From the NCBI GenBank assembly GCA_017415145.1, contig JAFQJE010000003.1:1-35396 (forward strand): a stretch of DNA of 35,396 nt, written 5' to 3'. Both the position numbers and the translations under genes were made by a program. Positions 1 to 7,962 of the stretch are shown piece after piece. Below the pieces are notes generated by a model. It was not told where the DNA came from and did not search any database. It was given only the letters and a program-made list of their open reading frames with translations. Position 1 is the first letter of the stretch; each line of letters starts with the position of its first letter. The DNA is from Clostridia bacterium. GTDB lineage: Bacteria > Bacillota > Clostridia > UBA1381 > UBA9506.

Positions 1-285
1 GAAGATTTAAGCTCAATGGAAGAATTTGCAAGATATCTTGGCATTGCATTTCAGATAAAAGATGATATTTTAGACGTTACAGGAAACGAAGAAACTCTCG
101 GCAAAAAAACCGGTGTAGACGGATTGTTGGAAAAATCAACATTTGTAAGCATTTATGGTATGGAGCAGTCCGAGAACCTTTTAAAGGATTACACTGACAA
201 GGCGATAGGAGTGTTGTCAAAATACGGTGATGAGGCAGAATTTTTAATAGAACTTTCAAAATTTTTGCTTTCCCGTGAGAATTAA
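1..285 (+). CDS. ispA: Polyprenyl (farnesyl/geranylgeranyl) diphosphate synthase, C-terminal part
   Basis: The 5' end lies outside the window; about 94 C-terminal residues remain, in frame from base 1. The fragment has the second aspartate-rich motif of trans-isoprenyl diphosphate synthases (FQIKDDILDVTG, around residues 18-29 of the fragment). It is followed by the conserved LGKKTGVDG and a lysine/threonine segment that help bind Mg2+-pyrophosphate. Members condense IPP with an allylic diphosphate in the cytosol to make C15-C20 chains. Which chain length is made cannot be told from this part, because the first DDxxD motif is missing. The location directly upstream of the large non-coding RNA and oapA matches the classical OLE locus, where ispA-type genes are common neighbours. 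Identification of the family is firm; the ispA symbol is by context. Confidence 0.9.
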   Translation, partial: EDLSSMEEFARYLGIAFQIKDDILDVTGNEETLGKKTGVDGLLEKSTFVSIYGMEQSENLLKDYTDKAIGVLSKYGDEAEFLIELSKFLLSREN

Positions 286-313
286 AAAATTGTTAACTTT
301 CAAAAAATAATAC

Positions 314-342
314 TTTACTATTTTTAAAAAATATGTTATATT
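314..342 (+). promoter_or_regulatory. Candidate promoter for the OLE RNA
   Basis: A TTTACT element at 314-319 lies 17 bp from TATATT at 337-342, with a TG one base upstream of the -10 (extended -10). The predicted start is near 349, some 35 nt before the complementary 5' end of the RNA. The region is very AT-rich, so chance matches are likely; I rate it as moderate. Confidence 0.45.
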
Positions 343-383
343 ATCGTTGATGTTAATACATTAAAAAAACAAGTTAATAAACT

Positions 384-1009
384 TAGGTGGTGCAGTATCC
401 TAGTCAGATCTGCTTGTTCCCAGGACGGACCTAAAAAGCCGTTAAAGGGCACATCGATGAAGTTTCTGGTGCTTGCTTTCGATGCCAGTCGGGGGTTGGT
501 GCTGGAAGTTAAGGTTTAGGGGCACATTGCAATGGCATGCAAACGATGACCCCTTTTCCGTGGAGACCTGTTATTGTGCTTTATCTGCTTTTCGAAAAAA
601 CATTTAAGAGGACTTACTAAGGTACGAAACAGGGTTAAACCTGTCACTCGGTGCGATTGTGAAATTTTCACATGAGCGCTGTGGGCAGCGTAGCCTGCCT
701 TGAGTGGTTATGGAGGATAGTTGATAAAACCATAATGCTTCGGCCAAAGTTTTATGGTTATTGCTTCTTGAAACCATAACTGCAAAAGAGGATAAGAGCA
801 AGTGTGACTGTTTGGGAAAACCTCTAGGCTGTTCTTTTGAGATGCCGCGGGGATTGTAGTGTGGATTTAAGTGGCGATTCGGTTCTGTATTGGGAAACCG
901 TACAGGATAGGCTTTAAAAGGAAACTGCTGATTTGGCGACATTTCAGTGGCTTATCGGGAAATCCTACCGGACCTAAACCGCAAAATTTACCCGTAGTAT
1001 TACCACCTA
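384..1009 (+). ncRNA. ole: OLE RNA (Ornate Large Extremophilic RNA)
   Basis: This 626-nt stretch has no plausible coding frame, is clearly richer in G+C than the flanking spacers and has abundant complementarity. Its ends pair (TAGGTGGT at 384-391 with ACCACCTA at 1002-1009). GGTTTAGG at 513-520 pairs over a long range with CCTAAACC at 973-980, and local hairpins include AACCATAA/TTATGGTT around 728-779. A T-rich run follows the 3' end. OLE RNAs are about 600 nt long, lie between isoprenoid genes such as ispA and the OapA membrane protein gene, and form a membrane-bound ribonucleoprotein with OapA and other proteins. They are linked to resistance to cold, ethanol and Mg2+ stress. Size, position and the downstream OapA-like gene all agree. 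Exact ends are inferred from the terminal pairing; processing from a longer transcript running into oapA is possible. Confidence 0.88.
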
Positions 1010-1048
1010 TTTTTTATTTTAATTTATTTAAAAAGGTTGGTGCTAAAA

Positions 1049-1627
1049 TTGTCTGACGATAGTAGGGACAAGCGAAGCGTAAACAAGAAAAAAGAAAAAG
1101 AAAAAAGAGGCCGTAGGTGGGTTGTTACCGTTATTCTTTTGACCTTTGTTATTTCATCCATACTTCAGATGATACAGGCGGGTCTTATGAGTAAGGTTAA
1201 TCTTGCCATGGCTTTTGTTATTTTAATAACCTTTGTTTTAATAGGTATTTTGTTTGATATTATTGGTGTTGCGGTGACTTCTGCAAATGAAACACCCTTT
1301 CATTCCTTGTCATCACAAAAAATCAGGGGTGCTAAGGAAGCAGTGAAATTAATAAGAAATGCTGACCGTGTAGGATCTTTTTGCAATGACGTTATTGGTG
1401 ATATTGTTGGTATTATTTCGGGAAGTGCTACAACAGTTATTGTTGCCATGATAATGTCATCTGGTATAAATATTACCAACTTCACACTTACTGTGGTTAT
1501 GACAGCACTTGTTGCAGCCCTTACCATTGGAGGTAAAGCAGCGGGGAAGAGACTTGCAATAGATAAATCAAACAGCATTGTATTTTTTGTGGGTAAGGTT
1601 ATAAGCTACATTGTACCTGTGAAATAA
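1049..1627 (+). CDS. oapA: OLE RNA-associated integral membrane protein OapA
   Basis: A small, very hydrophobic protein (about 192 residues) with a highly basic N-terminus and four predicted membrane helices: roughly RWVVTVILLTFVISSIL, AMAFVILITFVLIGILFDII, IVGIISGSATTVIVAMIM and FTLTVVMTALVAALTIGG. Between helices 2 and 3 lies the polar segment SANETPFHSLSSQKIRGAKEA, which resembles the conserved loop of OapA proteins. OapA binds OLE RNA and holds it at the cytoplasmic membrane; it has been linked to Mg2+ homeostasis. Start choice: there is no ATG. The frame opens at TTG 1037, but AAGG at 1033-1036 is too close for 1037 or GTG 1040, so TTG 1049 (spacing 12) fits best, if a little far. A TTG start and weak site suggest low expression or control by the RNA upstream (inference). 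Confidence 0.87.
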   Translation: MSDDSRDKRSVNKKKEKEKRGRRWVVTVILLTFVISSILQMIQAGLMSKVNLAMAFVILITFVLIGILFDIIGVAVTSANETPFHSLSSQKIRGAKEAVKLIRNADRVGSFCNDVIGDIVGIISGSATTVIVAMIMSSGINITNFTLTVVMTALVAALTIGGKAAGKRLAIDKSNSIVFFVGKVISYIVPVK

Positions 1628-1643
1628 TTTGTAGGTGAAAATT

Positions 1644-2495
1644 ATGACTAAAACAGAAAACAAATCAAAGCTATTTGGTATAATAGGTACACCTGTGGAG
1701 CATTCATTGTCCCCTAAGATGCACGCTTTTATGGCAAAGAGTTTGGATATAGATATGTCTTATGAGCTATTTGATGTAAAGCCTGAAAAACTCCATACAA
1801 CTATGGAAAATTTCAAAAAAACGTCAGCTTGTGGATTTAATATAACAGCACCTCATAAAATCGAAATTATAAAAGAATTAGATGAAGTTTTAGATGATGC
1901 ACTTTGTATGAATTCAGTAAATACCATTGTAAACCGCAACGGCAAATGGACAGGCTATAACACAGATGGAGATGGATTTTGCATTTCGCTGCTTTTTGAA
2001 AACTGCGAAATAAAGGATAAAAATATATTAATTATTGGTGCAGGCGGTGCCGCAAGAGGTGTATGCTATAAATTGGCAGAGTATGGGGCTAAATCAATTT
2101 CGATAACTGCCAGAACTAAAGAAAAAATACATATTATCGGTGAGATGGTTAAAAAATATAGTGATGCCGAGTTTTATCCTGAAATTGATAAAACTAAAAA
2201 ATATGATATTATAATAAATACCACACCATTGGGAATGCATCCAAATGAAGATAAAAATCCTTGTGATTTTATGGATATTATAAATGAGAGCACAGTTTGC
2301 TGTGACCTTATATATAACCCGTGTAAAACAGTGTTTTTGAAAGAGTCCGAGAAGAAAAATGCAAAAATAATAAATGGTTTAGGCATGCTTGTTATGCAAG
2401 GGATATTAGCGTTTGAAAAATTTCATAATGTGCAGCTTGACCGAAAAAAATACTATGAAGAACTAAACTGCCTGTTGGCAGATTATAAAATCTGA
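1644..2495 (+). CDS. aroE: Shikimate 5-dehydrogenase
   Basis: Reduces 3-dehydroshikimate to shikimate with NADPH, fourth step of the shikimate pathway, in the cytosol. The 283-residue protein has the substrate-domain start GTPVEHSLSPKMHA (catalytic lysine region follows as ITAPHK), the NTDGDG segment, the Rossmann glycine-rich loop GAGGAARGV, NTTPLGMHP, and a C-terminal GLGMLVMQG. Length is normal for the family. The frame extends to GTG 1635, but AGGTG at 1632-1636 sits 7 nt before ATG 1644, which is the better start. It lies 16 nt after oapA with no terminator, so it may be read from the OLE/oapA transcript. The other aro genes of the window are 29 kb away at 30556-33629. Confidence 0.95.
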   Translation: MTKTENKSKLFGIIGTPVEHSLSPKMHAFMAKSLDIDMSYELFDVKPEKLHTTMENFKKTSACGFNITAPHKIEIIKELDEVLDDALCMNSVNTIVNRNGKWTGYNTDGDGFCISLLFENCEIKDKNILIIGAGGAARGVCYKLAEYGAKSISITARTKEKIHIIGEMVKKYSDAEFYPEIDKTKKYDIIINTTPLGMHPNEDKNPCDFMDIINESTVCCDLIYNPCKTVFLKESEKKNAKIINGLGMLVMQGILAFEKFHNVQLDRKKYYEELNCLLADYKI

Positions 2496-2503
2496 GGTAA
2501 AAT

Positions 2504-3370
2504 ATGCTGGAATTAAAAGAAATCACTTTAGATGATAAAGAACTATTTTTGAAATATATAGGTAAGCAGGAAAACTCTACATTGAGCTTCACTACGCTTT
2601 ATATATGGTCCTTTGACGGTCGGATAAGGTATGATATCGTTGATGATTGTATGATTCTAGTTTTCTGCGGTAAAAGCGGGTGTATGTGCACATACCCTTA
2701 TGGTAACGGAGATAAAATATCAGCACTTAAAAAAGCCTATGATTTTATGGAAAATCCCTCTTTTGTGCTTATGAGTGAGGAAGAAGCAAAAGAACTTTCA
2801 GAGGTTTTTCCTGATGAGTTTGAAATCGTTGCAGATGAAAACAACGCAGACTATGTTTATTTAACAGAAGAATTAATAAATCTTAAGGGAAATAAATTTC
2901 AGCAGAAGAGAAATCATCTAAACGCATTTTTGAAAAATTACGAATACACCTATGAACGTCTGACTATTGATAACATCGATGAAATCAAGGAGCTTTTCTT
3001 TAAATGGGAGGCAGGTCAAACAAATCATGATACAGGACTTTCCCAAAAGGCGACACTTTTATTTTTGGAAAACATAGATAAACTAGGTGTTACCTGTGCT
3101 GGAATTCGAGTAGATGGAAAGTTAGTTGCCTTTACAGGAGGGGAGGCCATAACAGATGATATGGCGCACGTGCCTATGGAATTTGCAGATACAAGTTACC
3201 GTGGCGCATTTAATGTAATAAACCGAGATTTTTGCAAAAATGAGTGGGCAGATTATAAATATATAAACAGGGAAGAAGATATGGGAGTCGAGGGTATGCG
3301 TTATGCAAAGCGTGCTTATAATCCTGTGAAAATGATAGAAAAATACAGAGCAGTAAGGAAAGAAAAATGA
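2504..3370 (+). CDS. DUF2156 (phosphatidylglycerol lysyltransferase C-terminal-like) protein
   Basis: A soluble 288-residue protein matching the DUF2156 / LPG_synthase_C pattern: N-terminal [17 protein letters not shown], then a [12 protein letters not shown] segment, a central [19 protein letters not shown] helix, and a C-terminal acyltransferase-like half containing [22 protein letters not shown] and [14 protein letters not shown]. In full-length MprF this fold (two tandem GNAT-like domains) moves lysine from Lys-tRNA onto lipid. The stand-alone clostridial forms have no membrane part and an unproven substrate; aminoacyl-tRNA or acyl-CoA dependent transfer is inference only. GAGGT at 2494-2498 serves ATG 2504. 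Its stop overlaps the trmFO start (ATGA), implying translational coupling. Confidence 0.8.
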   Translation: MLELKEITLDDKELFLKYIGKQENSTLSFTTLYIWSFDGRIRYDIVDDCMILVFCGKSGCMCTYPYGNGDKISALKKAYDFMENPSFVLMSEEEAKELSEVFPDEFEIVADENNADYVYLTEELINLKGNKFQQKRNHLNAFLKNYEYTYERLTIDNIDEIKELFFKWEAGQTNHDTGLSQKATLLFLENIDKLGVTCAGIRVDGKLVAFTGGEAITDDMAHVPMEFADTSYRGAFNVINRDFCKNEWADYKYINREEDMGVEGMRYAKRAYNPVKMIEKYRAVRKEK

Positions 3371-4671
3371 GAGCAACAGTAATAGGCGGCGGTCTTGCAG
3401 GTAGTGAAGCTGCATGGCAGTTAGCAAAAAACAAAATAAATGTTACACTTTACGAAATGAAACCTAAGAAGAAAACACCTGCTCACCATTTAGATTTATT
3501 GGGTGAACTTGTGTGTTCTAATTCTTTGCGGGCAGATACATTAGAAAACGGTGCAGGGCTCTTAAAGGCAGAAATGCGTCTTTTGGGTTCACTGGTTACC
3601 GAGTGTGCAGATGCTACACGAGTTCCTGCTGGCGGGGCGTTGGCAGTAGACAGAATCGGGTTTGCACAAATGATGACCGATAAAATCAGACAAAACCCAT
3701 ACATAAAAGTAGTTGAAGAAGAAATCACAAAAATTCCCGATGATGAAATTGTAATTATTGCGACAGGTCCGCTGACCAGTGATAGCTTATCGAAGGAAAT
3801 TGGTGAATTTTTAGGTAACAACTATATGTATTTTTACGATGCGGCAGCACCTATCGTTACATACGAATCAATTGATAAATCAAAGGTTTACAGAAAGGCA
3901 CGTTACGACAAGGGTACAGCAGACTATATAAATTGCCCTATGAACAAGGAACAGTATAAGGCGTTTTATGAGGCATTGATTTCGGCTGAAACTGCAGAAC
4001 TTAAAGAGTTTGAAAACGATAAGGTCTTTGAAGGGTGCATGCCTGTTGAAGTTATGGCAAAAAGGGGAGAGGATACTCTGACTTTTGGACCGCTAAAGCC
4101 TGTCGGACTCAACCATCCTGAAACTAACGAGAGCTACTATGCGGTGGTGCAGTTGAGACAGGATAATAAAGAGGGAACACTTTACAATATTGTAGGCTTT
4201 CAGACGCATCTTAAGTTCCCCGAGCAAAAAAGAGTTTTTTCTATGATTCCGGGGCTAGAAAACGCTGAATTTGCACGCTTTGGTGTAATGCACAGAAACA
4301 CATACATTCATTCACCTGGAACATTAAACGCAAACTATGAAACATTAATACGCCCCGGACTTTTTTTTGCAGGGCAGATGACAGGGGTAGAAGGGTATGT
4401 GGAATCAGCATCATCAGGTATTGTTGCAGGCATTGCTGCAGCAAGAAAACTGTTGGGAAAAGAACCGATAGATTTTCCGAATACTACCGCAACAGGGGCA
4501 CTAGCTCGCTATATTTCAGGGTTTTGCGGCACAGATTTTCAGCCTATGAATATAAATTTTGGTATTATTGAAAGTTATCCTGAAAGAATTAAAAATAAGC
4601 GTGAGCGATATGCAAAAATCTCTGAGCGAGCACTTTCGGTTATGAAAAATATTATTGAGGAACAATTATGA
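3367..4671 (+). CDS. trmFO: Methylenetetrahydrofolate-tRNA-(uracil54-C5)-methyltransferase TrmFO
   Basis: Makes m5U54 (ribothymidine) in the T-loop of tRNA, using methylene-THF as carbon donor and FADH2 as reductant. At 434 residues it has the expected length. It starts with the FAD-binding [16 protein letters not shown], followed by YEMKP, and [10 protein letters not shown] with the conserved Cys50. Further on are the [10 protein letters not shown] cysteine region, [10 protein letters not shown], and the C-terminal [19 protein letters not shown]. It is overlapped by 4 bp (ATGA) at both ends, with the DUF2156 gene upstream and pcrA downstream, so the three are almost certainly one translationally coupled unit. 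Confidence 0.97.
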   Translation: MRATVIGGGLAGSEAAWQLAKNKINVTLYEMKPKKKTPAHHLDLLGELVCSNSLRADTLENGAGLLKAEMRLLGSLVTECADATRVPAGGALAVDRIGFAQMMTDKIRQNPYIKVVEEEITKIPDDEIVIIATGPLTSDSLSKEIGEFLGNNYMYFYDAAAPIVTYESIDKSKVYRKARYDKGTADYINCPMNKEQYKAFYEALISAETAELKEFENDKVFEGCMPVEVMAKRGEDTLTFGPLKPVGLNHPETNESYYAVVQLRQDNKEGTLYNIVGFQTHLKFPEQKRVFSMIPGLENAEFARFGVMHRNTYIHSPGTLNANYETLIRPGLFFAGQMTGVEGYVESASSGIVAGIAAARKLLGKEPIDFPNTTATGALARYISGFCGTDFQPMNINFGIIESYPERIKNKRERYAKISERALSVMKNIIEEQL

Positions 4672-6860
4672 ATTTAGATAAATTTAACGACAAACAAAAA
4701 GAGGCAATTCTGACAACAGATGGACCTCTCCTGATTTTAGCAGGTGCAGGTTCAGGAAAAACCACAGTTGTTGTAAACAAAATTGCGTACATATTAGAGC
4801 AGAACTTGGCTGCTCCCTATAGAATACTTGCCATAACCTTTACAAATAAAGCGGCAAATGAATTAAAGTCGCGTGTAGAAGCAATTTTGGGCGAGGGTAG
4901 TGACGGAATATGGATTGGAACATTTCACTCAATCTGTATGAAGATTTTGCGTAGATATATTACGTTATTGGGCTATAAACAGGATTTTTTGATTTATGAT
5001 TCTGCCGACCAGAAAACATTGATTAAAAGATGTATGAAAGAACTCAATATGGATGATAAAATATTTCCTCACAGGGATATTTTAGCTGAGATTTCAACGG
5101 CAAAAGACAATTTGATGGAGCCTGACGTTTATCTTGCAGCACACGAGGGAGATTTCAGAAAGACACAGATTGGTCAGTGCTACAAAATTTATCAGCAAAG
5201 ACTCTTTGAGGCAAATGCTTTGGATTTTGATGATATTATTACTCTTACTGTTAAGTTGTTTTCTATTGACAATGAGGCTTTAGAGTATTATCAGGATAAA
5301 TTCAAATATGTATTTGTTGATGAGTATCAGGATACAAATAATGCACAGTACATATTAACAGGTATGCTTGCGGGAAAATATAAAAATATTTGTGTTGTGG
5401 GTGATGATGACCAGAGTATTTATAAATTCCGTGGTGCAAATATTAATAATATTTTAGACTTTGAAAGTGATTATGAAAATGCATGGGTAATTAAGCTTGA
5501 ACAGAATTATCGCTCAACTCAAAATATTTTAAATGCGGCAAACCATGTAATCGCAAATAATAATTCCCGTAAGGGTAAGGAGCTTTGGACAAGCAACGGC
5601 GATGGAGATAAAATAACGCTCTTTGAGGCGGGAAACGAATACGAAGAGGCTGATTTTATTGCTAAAACTATCGAAAATCAGGTAAATGAAAAGGGAAAGA
5701 AATATTCAGACCTTGCAATTCTTTACCGCACAAACGCTCAGTCGCGAGTGTTGGAAACCACGCTATCAGGATTTGGTATTCCTTATCGTGTTTTGGCGGG
5801 TTTGAGGTTTTATGACCGCAAAGAAATCAAGGATATGCTTGCATATTTAAGACTCGTGTTTAACTCTGACGACAATATCTCATTAATTCGTGTGGTAAAC
5901 GAGCCTTCAAGAAAAATAGGAGTTACAACCGTTGAAAAAGTAGCAGCGGTTGCTGCTGAAAACAATGTAAGTATGTTTGAGGTTATGCGCCACGCTGATA
6001 AATTCACAGAACTTTCAAAGGCTGCAGCAAAGCTTTCAGAATTTGTAAAGCTAATTGATAATATCCGTGATATTGCAGATTTGACAAGTCCTTCTGAAAT
6101 TTTAGAAAAGCTGTACTATAATTCAGGATACAACGCTATGCTTACTGCTGAAAACACAGTAGAAAACCAGACAAGAATAGAAAACATCCACGAATTTATT
6201 GTTTCTGCCCGTGAATATGAAAAATCAGCCGAAGAACCTACACTTTCAGAATTTTTGGAAAGTACGGCACTGATTGCAGATGTTGACAACTATGATGAGG
6301 AGCAGGACAGTGTAGTACTGATGACACTTCACTCTGCAAAAGGTCTTGAATTCCCTGTGGTGTTTATGTGTGGTATGGAAGACGGACTTTTCCCCAGTCA
6401 GCGTTCTATGTACTCATCAGAAGAAATAGAAGAAGAGAGAAGACTCTGTTATGTTGGCATTACGAGAGCAAAGAAAGAGCTTTACCTTACATATGCAGAA
6501 CGCCGTTCTATGTATGGTGGTTCAACTTATAGCAAGGCTTCAAGATTTTTAGATGAAATCCCCATAGAATTCATAAAAACTATTGAAAGTAAAATCCCCA
6601 AAGCAGCACAAGGGGTTAAAACTTCACAGAGTGAAATGTTTGATAAAATCTTTGAACGCAAGAAAGCAACACCTGTTAATACTGCTGTGCAAACTACTTT
6701 CGAGTTTAAAGCGGGAGATATGGTGGAGCATCGCAAGTTTGGTAAAGGTATGATTTTATCAGTCACACCGTCAGGTAACGATGTAAAAGTGGAAATAGTA
6801 TTTGATGAAGTGGGTACAAAATCCCTTATGGGTTCGTTTGCAAAACTTAAAAAGGCATAA
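4668..6860 (+). CDS. pcrA: ATP-dependent DNA helicase PcrA (UvrD/Rep family)
   Basis: A 3'-5' superfamily 1A helicase used in repair, plasmid rolling-circle replication and removal of RecA or stalled polymerase from DNA. All motifs are visible in order: Q motif ([11 protein letters not shown]), Walker A GAGSGKTT near residue 27, motif Ia ([12 protein letters not shown]), Walker B VDEYQDTN, motif III ([13 protein letters not shown]), motif IV ([10 protein letters not shown]), motif V ([14 protein letters not shown]), motif VI ([14 protein letters not shown]). The 730-residue length and the Tudor-like C-terminus (from [13 protein letters not shown]) favour PcrA over UvrD or Rep. In Bacillota this domain contacts RNA polymerase. 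It starts inside the trmFO stop and ends before a strong terminator at 6863. Confidence 0.97.
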   Translation: MNLDKFNDKQKEAILTTDGPLLILAGAGSGKTTVVVNKIAYILEQNLAAPYRILAITFTNKAANELKSRVEAILGEGSDGIWIGTFHSICMKILRRYITLLGYKQDFLIYDSADQKTLIKRCMKELNMDDKIFPHRDILAEISTAKDNLMEPDVYLAAHEGDFRKTQIGQCYKIYQQRLFEANALDFDDIITLTVKLFSIDNEALEYYQDKFKYVFVDEYQDTNNAQYILTGMLAGKYKNICVVGDDDQSIYKFRGANINNILDFESDYENAWVIKLEQNYRSTQNILNAANHVIANNNSRKGKELWTSNGDGDKITLFEAGNEYEEADFIAKTIENQVNEKGKKYSDLAILYRTNAQSRVLETTLSGFGIPYRVLAGLRFYDRKEIKDMLAYLRLVFNSDDNISLIRVVNEPSRKIGVTTVEKVAAVAAENNVSMFEVMRHADKFTELSKAAAKLSEFVKLIDNIRDIADLTSPSEILEKLYYNSGYNAMLTAENTVENQTRIENIHEFIVSAREYEKSAEEPTLSEFLESTALIADVDNYDEEQDSVVLMTLHSAKGLEFPVVFMCGMEDGLFPSQRSMYSSEEIEEERRLCYVGITRAKKELYLTYAERRSMYGGSTYSKASRFLDEIPIEFIKTIESKIPKAAQGVKTSQSEMFDKIFERKKATPVNTAVQTTFEFKAGDMVEHRKFGKGMILSVTPSGNDVKVEIVFDEVGTKSLMGSFAKLKKA

Positions 6861-6862
6861 TT

Positions 6863-6890
6863 AAAGAGGCTGATTATAGCCTCTTTTTAA
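6863..6890. terminator. Bidirectional intrinsic terminator between pcrA and gpr
   Basis: A 9-bp stem (AAAGAGGCT 6863-6871 with AGCCTCTTT 6878-6886, loop GATTAT) is flanked by T-runs on the 3' side for both strands. It sits 3 nt after the pcrA stop and abuts the gpr stop, so it serves the two convergent genes. Confidence 0.88.
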
Positions 6891-7798
6891 TTTACAAATA
6901 TATCAATATCTTCAAAAGTAATATTATCATGCAGTGCAAAGTTGATGCCGTTTGCTACGATTTCAGCTGACTTTTTTATCAGTATGTCAATTTCTTTTGG
7001 AGTAGTAGTGAAGTTTAAAATTTCCTGTGGAATTTTACCTGAATTGAAAATCATATCAGATTCTGCATCATTAAGTGTGGAGCTAAGTGTATCTTTTGCA
7101 ATGGTTACGGCATCTACTACCGTGGGAACACCCACGGCAATAACAGGAACACCTAAGGTTTTTTGAGAAATTTCACGTCTGTTGTTGCCTACGCCTGCTC
7201 CCGGATTTATACCGGTGTCGCAAATCTGAATGGTTTTTGTTATCCTGTCAATATTTCTTGCAGCCAATGCATCTACAACTATGACGGCACAGGGCTTTAG
7301 CTTTTCGCAAATGGCTGACACAATCTCTTCGGTTTCAATACCTGTAATTCCCAGAACACCGGGTGATACGGCACAGACGGAGGCGTAGTTTGTTGACAAC
7401 ATTTCAGGAGCGTGTGAAAAAAGATGCCTTGTAACAACTAATCTGTCGGTAACCTGAGGACCTAAGGAATCAGAGGTTATCGCTCTATTTCCTAATCCTA
7501 TTATTAAAATAGATTTATCCACATCGTCGTCAATTAATTCTTTTATTTCATTTGCGATTTGGCGGCATATCTTTTCGTAGAGAATTTTGTCAATATACCT
7601 CAAATCAGGTGTGTGTAATGTTATATAATTTCCTATTGGCTTACCCATTTTTTCTGCGGCTTCTTCAGTTTCAATCGTAACCTGTGTAATTTCAATATCC
7701 TTGACCGATTTATCAGCGACCTTTACGCCGGATAAATCCTCGGCTTTTTCGGTAAAATGCTGATGAGTTTCTAAGGCTAAATCTGTTCTTATACTCAT
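6887..7798 (-). CDS. gpr: Spore germination protease GPR
   Basis: Aspartic endopeptidase (family A25) that degrades the small acid-soluble DNA-binding proteins when spores germinate; made in the forespore as a zymogen. The 303-residue protein begins MSIRTDLALE: the RTD|LALE stretch matches the self-processing site of the family, giving a propeptide of only about six residues, as in other clostridial forms. Conserved segments include IIGLGNRAITSDSLGPQVTDRL, VVDALAARNIDRI, TGINPGAGVGNNR and VPTVVDA; the Asp in TSDSLGP and the one in VDALA are the likely catalytic pair. Start: GGGGT lies 9 nt before ATG 7798, while ATG 7807 touches it, so 7798 is chosen. Forespore sigma factor control is expected from the family; I found no convincing sigma-G promoter. 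Confidence 0.95.
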   Translation of the reverse strand: MSIRTDLALETHQHFTEKAEDLSGVKVADKSVKDIEITQVTIETEEAAEKMGKPIGNYITLHTPDLRYIDKILYEKICRQIANEIKELIDDDVDKSILIIGLGNRAITSDSLGPQVTDRLVVTRHLFSHAPEMLSTNYASVCAVSPGVLGITGIETEEIVSAICEKLKPCAVIVVDALAARNIDRITKTIQICDTGINPGAGVGNNRREISQKTLGVPVIAVGVPTVVDAVTIAKDTLSSTLNDAESDMIFNSGKIPQEILNFTTTPKEIDILIKKSAEIVANGINFALHDNITFEDIDIFVN

Positions 7799-7860
7799 AA
7801 TTTTCATACCCCATATCTGAAATTTTCTTATATTTTGCTCAAAAGAGATGTATATTATTA

Positions 7861-7897
7861 GTTTTTTGGAAAAAAAGTTAATTTTTTTCCAAAAAAC
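7861..7897. repeat. Perfect 16-bp AT-rich inverted repeat in the gpr/metG divergent region
   Basis: The arms are 7861-7876 (G, six T, GG, seven A) and 7882-7897 (its exact complement) around the loop GTTAA. It lies about 62 bp upstream of gpr and 65 bp upstream of metG, just before the metG promoter area. It could be a cruciform or operator, or a terminator for upstream antisense reading; function unknown. Confidence 0.7.
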
Positions 7898-7919
7898 TCT
7901 TTTAAATCTGTAAAAAAAG

Positions 7920-7933
7920 TGTTATTATATAAT
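7920..7933 (+). promoter_or_regulatory. Weak candidate -10 region for metG
   Basis: TGTTATTAT (extended -10, 7920-7928) overlaps TATAAT at 7928-7933. No good -35 hexamer is found 16-18 bp upstream of either. Position, about 30 nt before metG, is the main support. Confidence 0.3.
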
Positions 7934-7962
7934 GTAAGTAATTATGCATTGGAGGAAGAGAG

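Noticed and set aside
604-942. Minus-strand ORF of 112 residues (and a plus-strand one at 871-1056) inside the large RNA
   Set aside because: No ribosome sites, composition unlike the neighbouring proteins, and overlap with strongly paired RNA segments.
7808-7860. Sigma-G promoter for gpr
   Set aside because: A CAAAATA with a distant TAATA loosely fits the forespore consensus, but the match is too weak to report.
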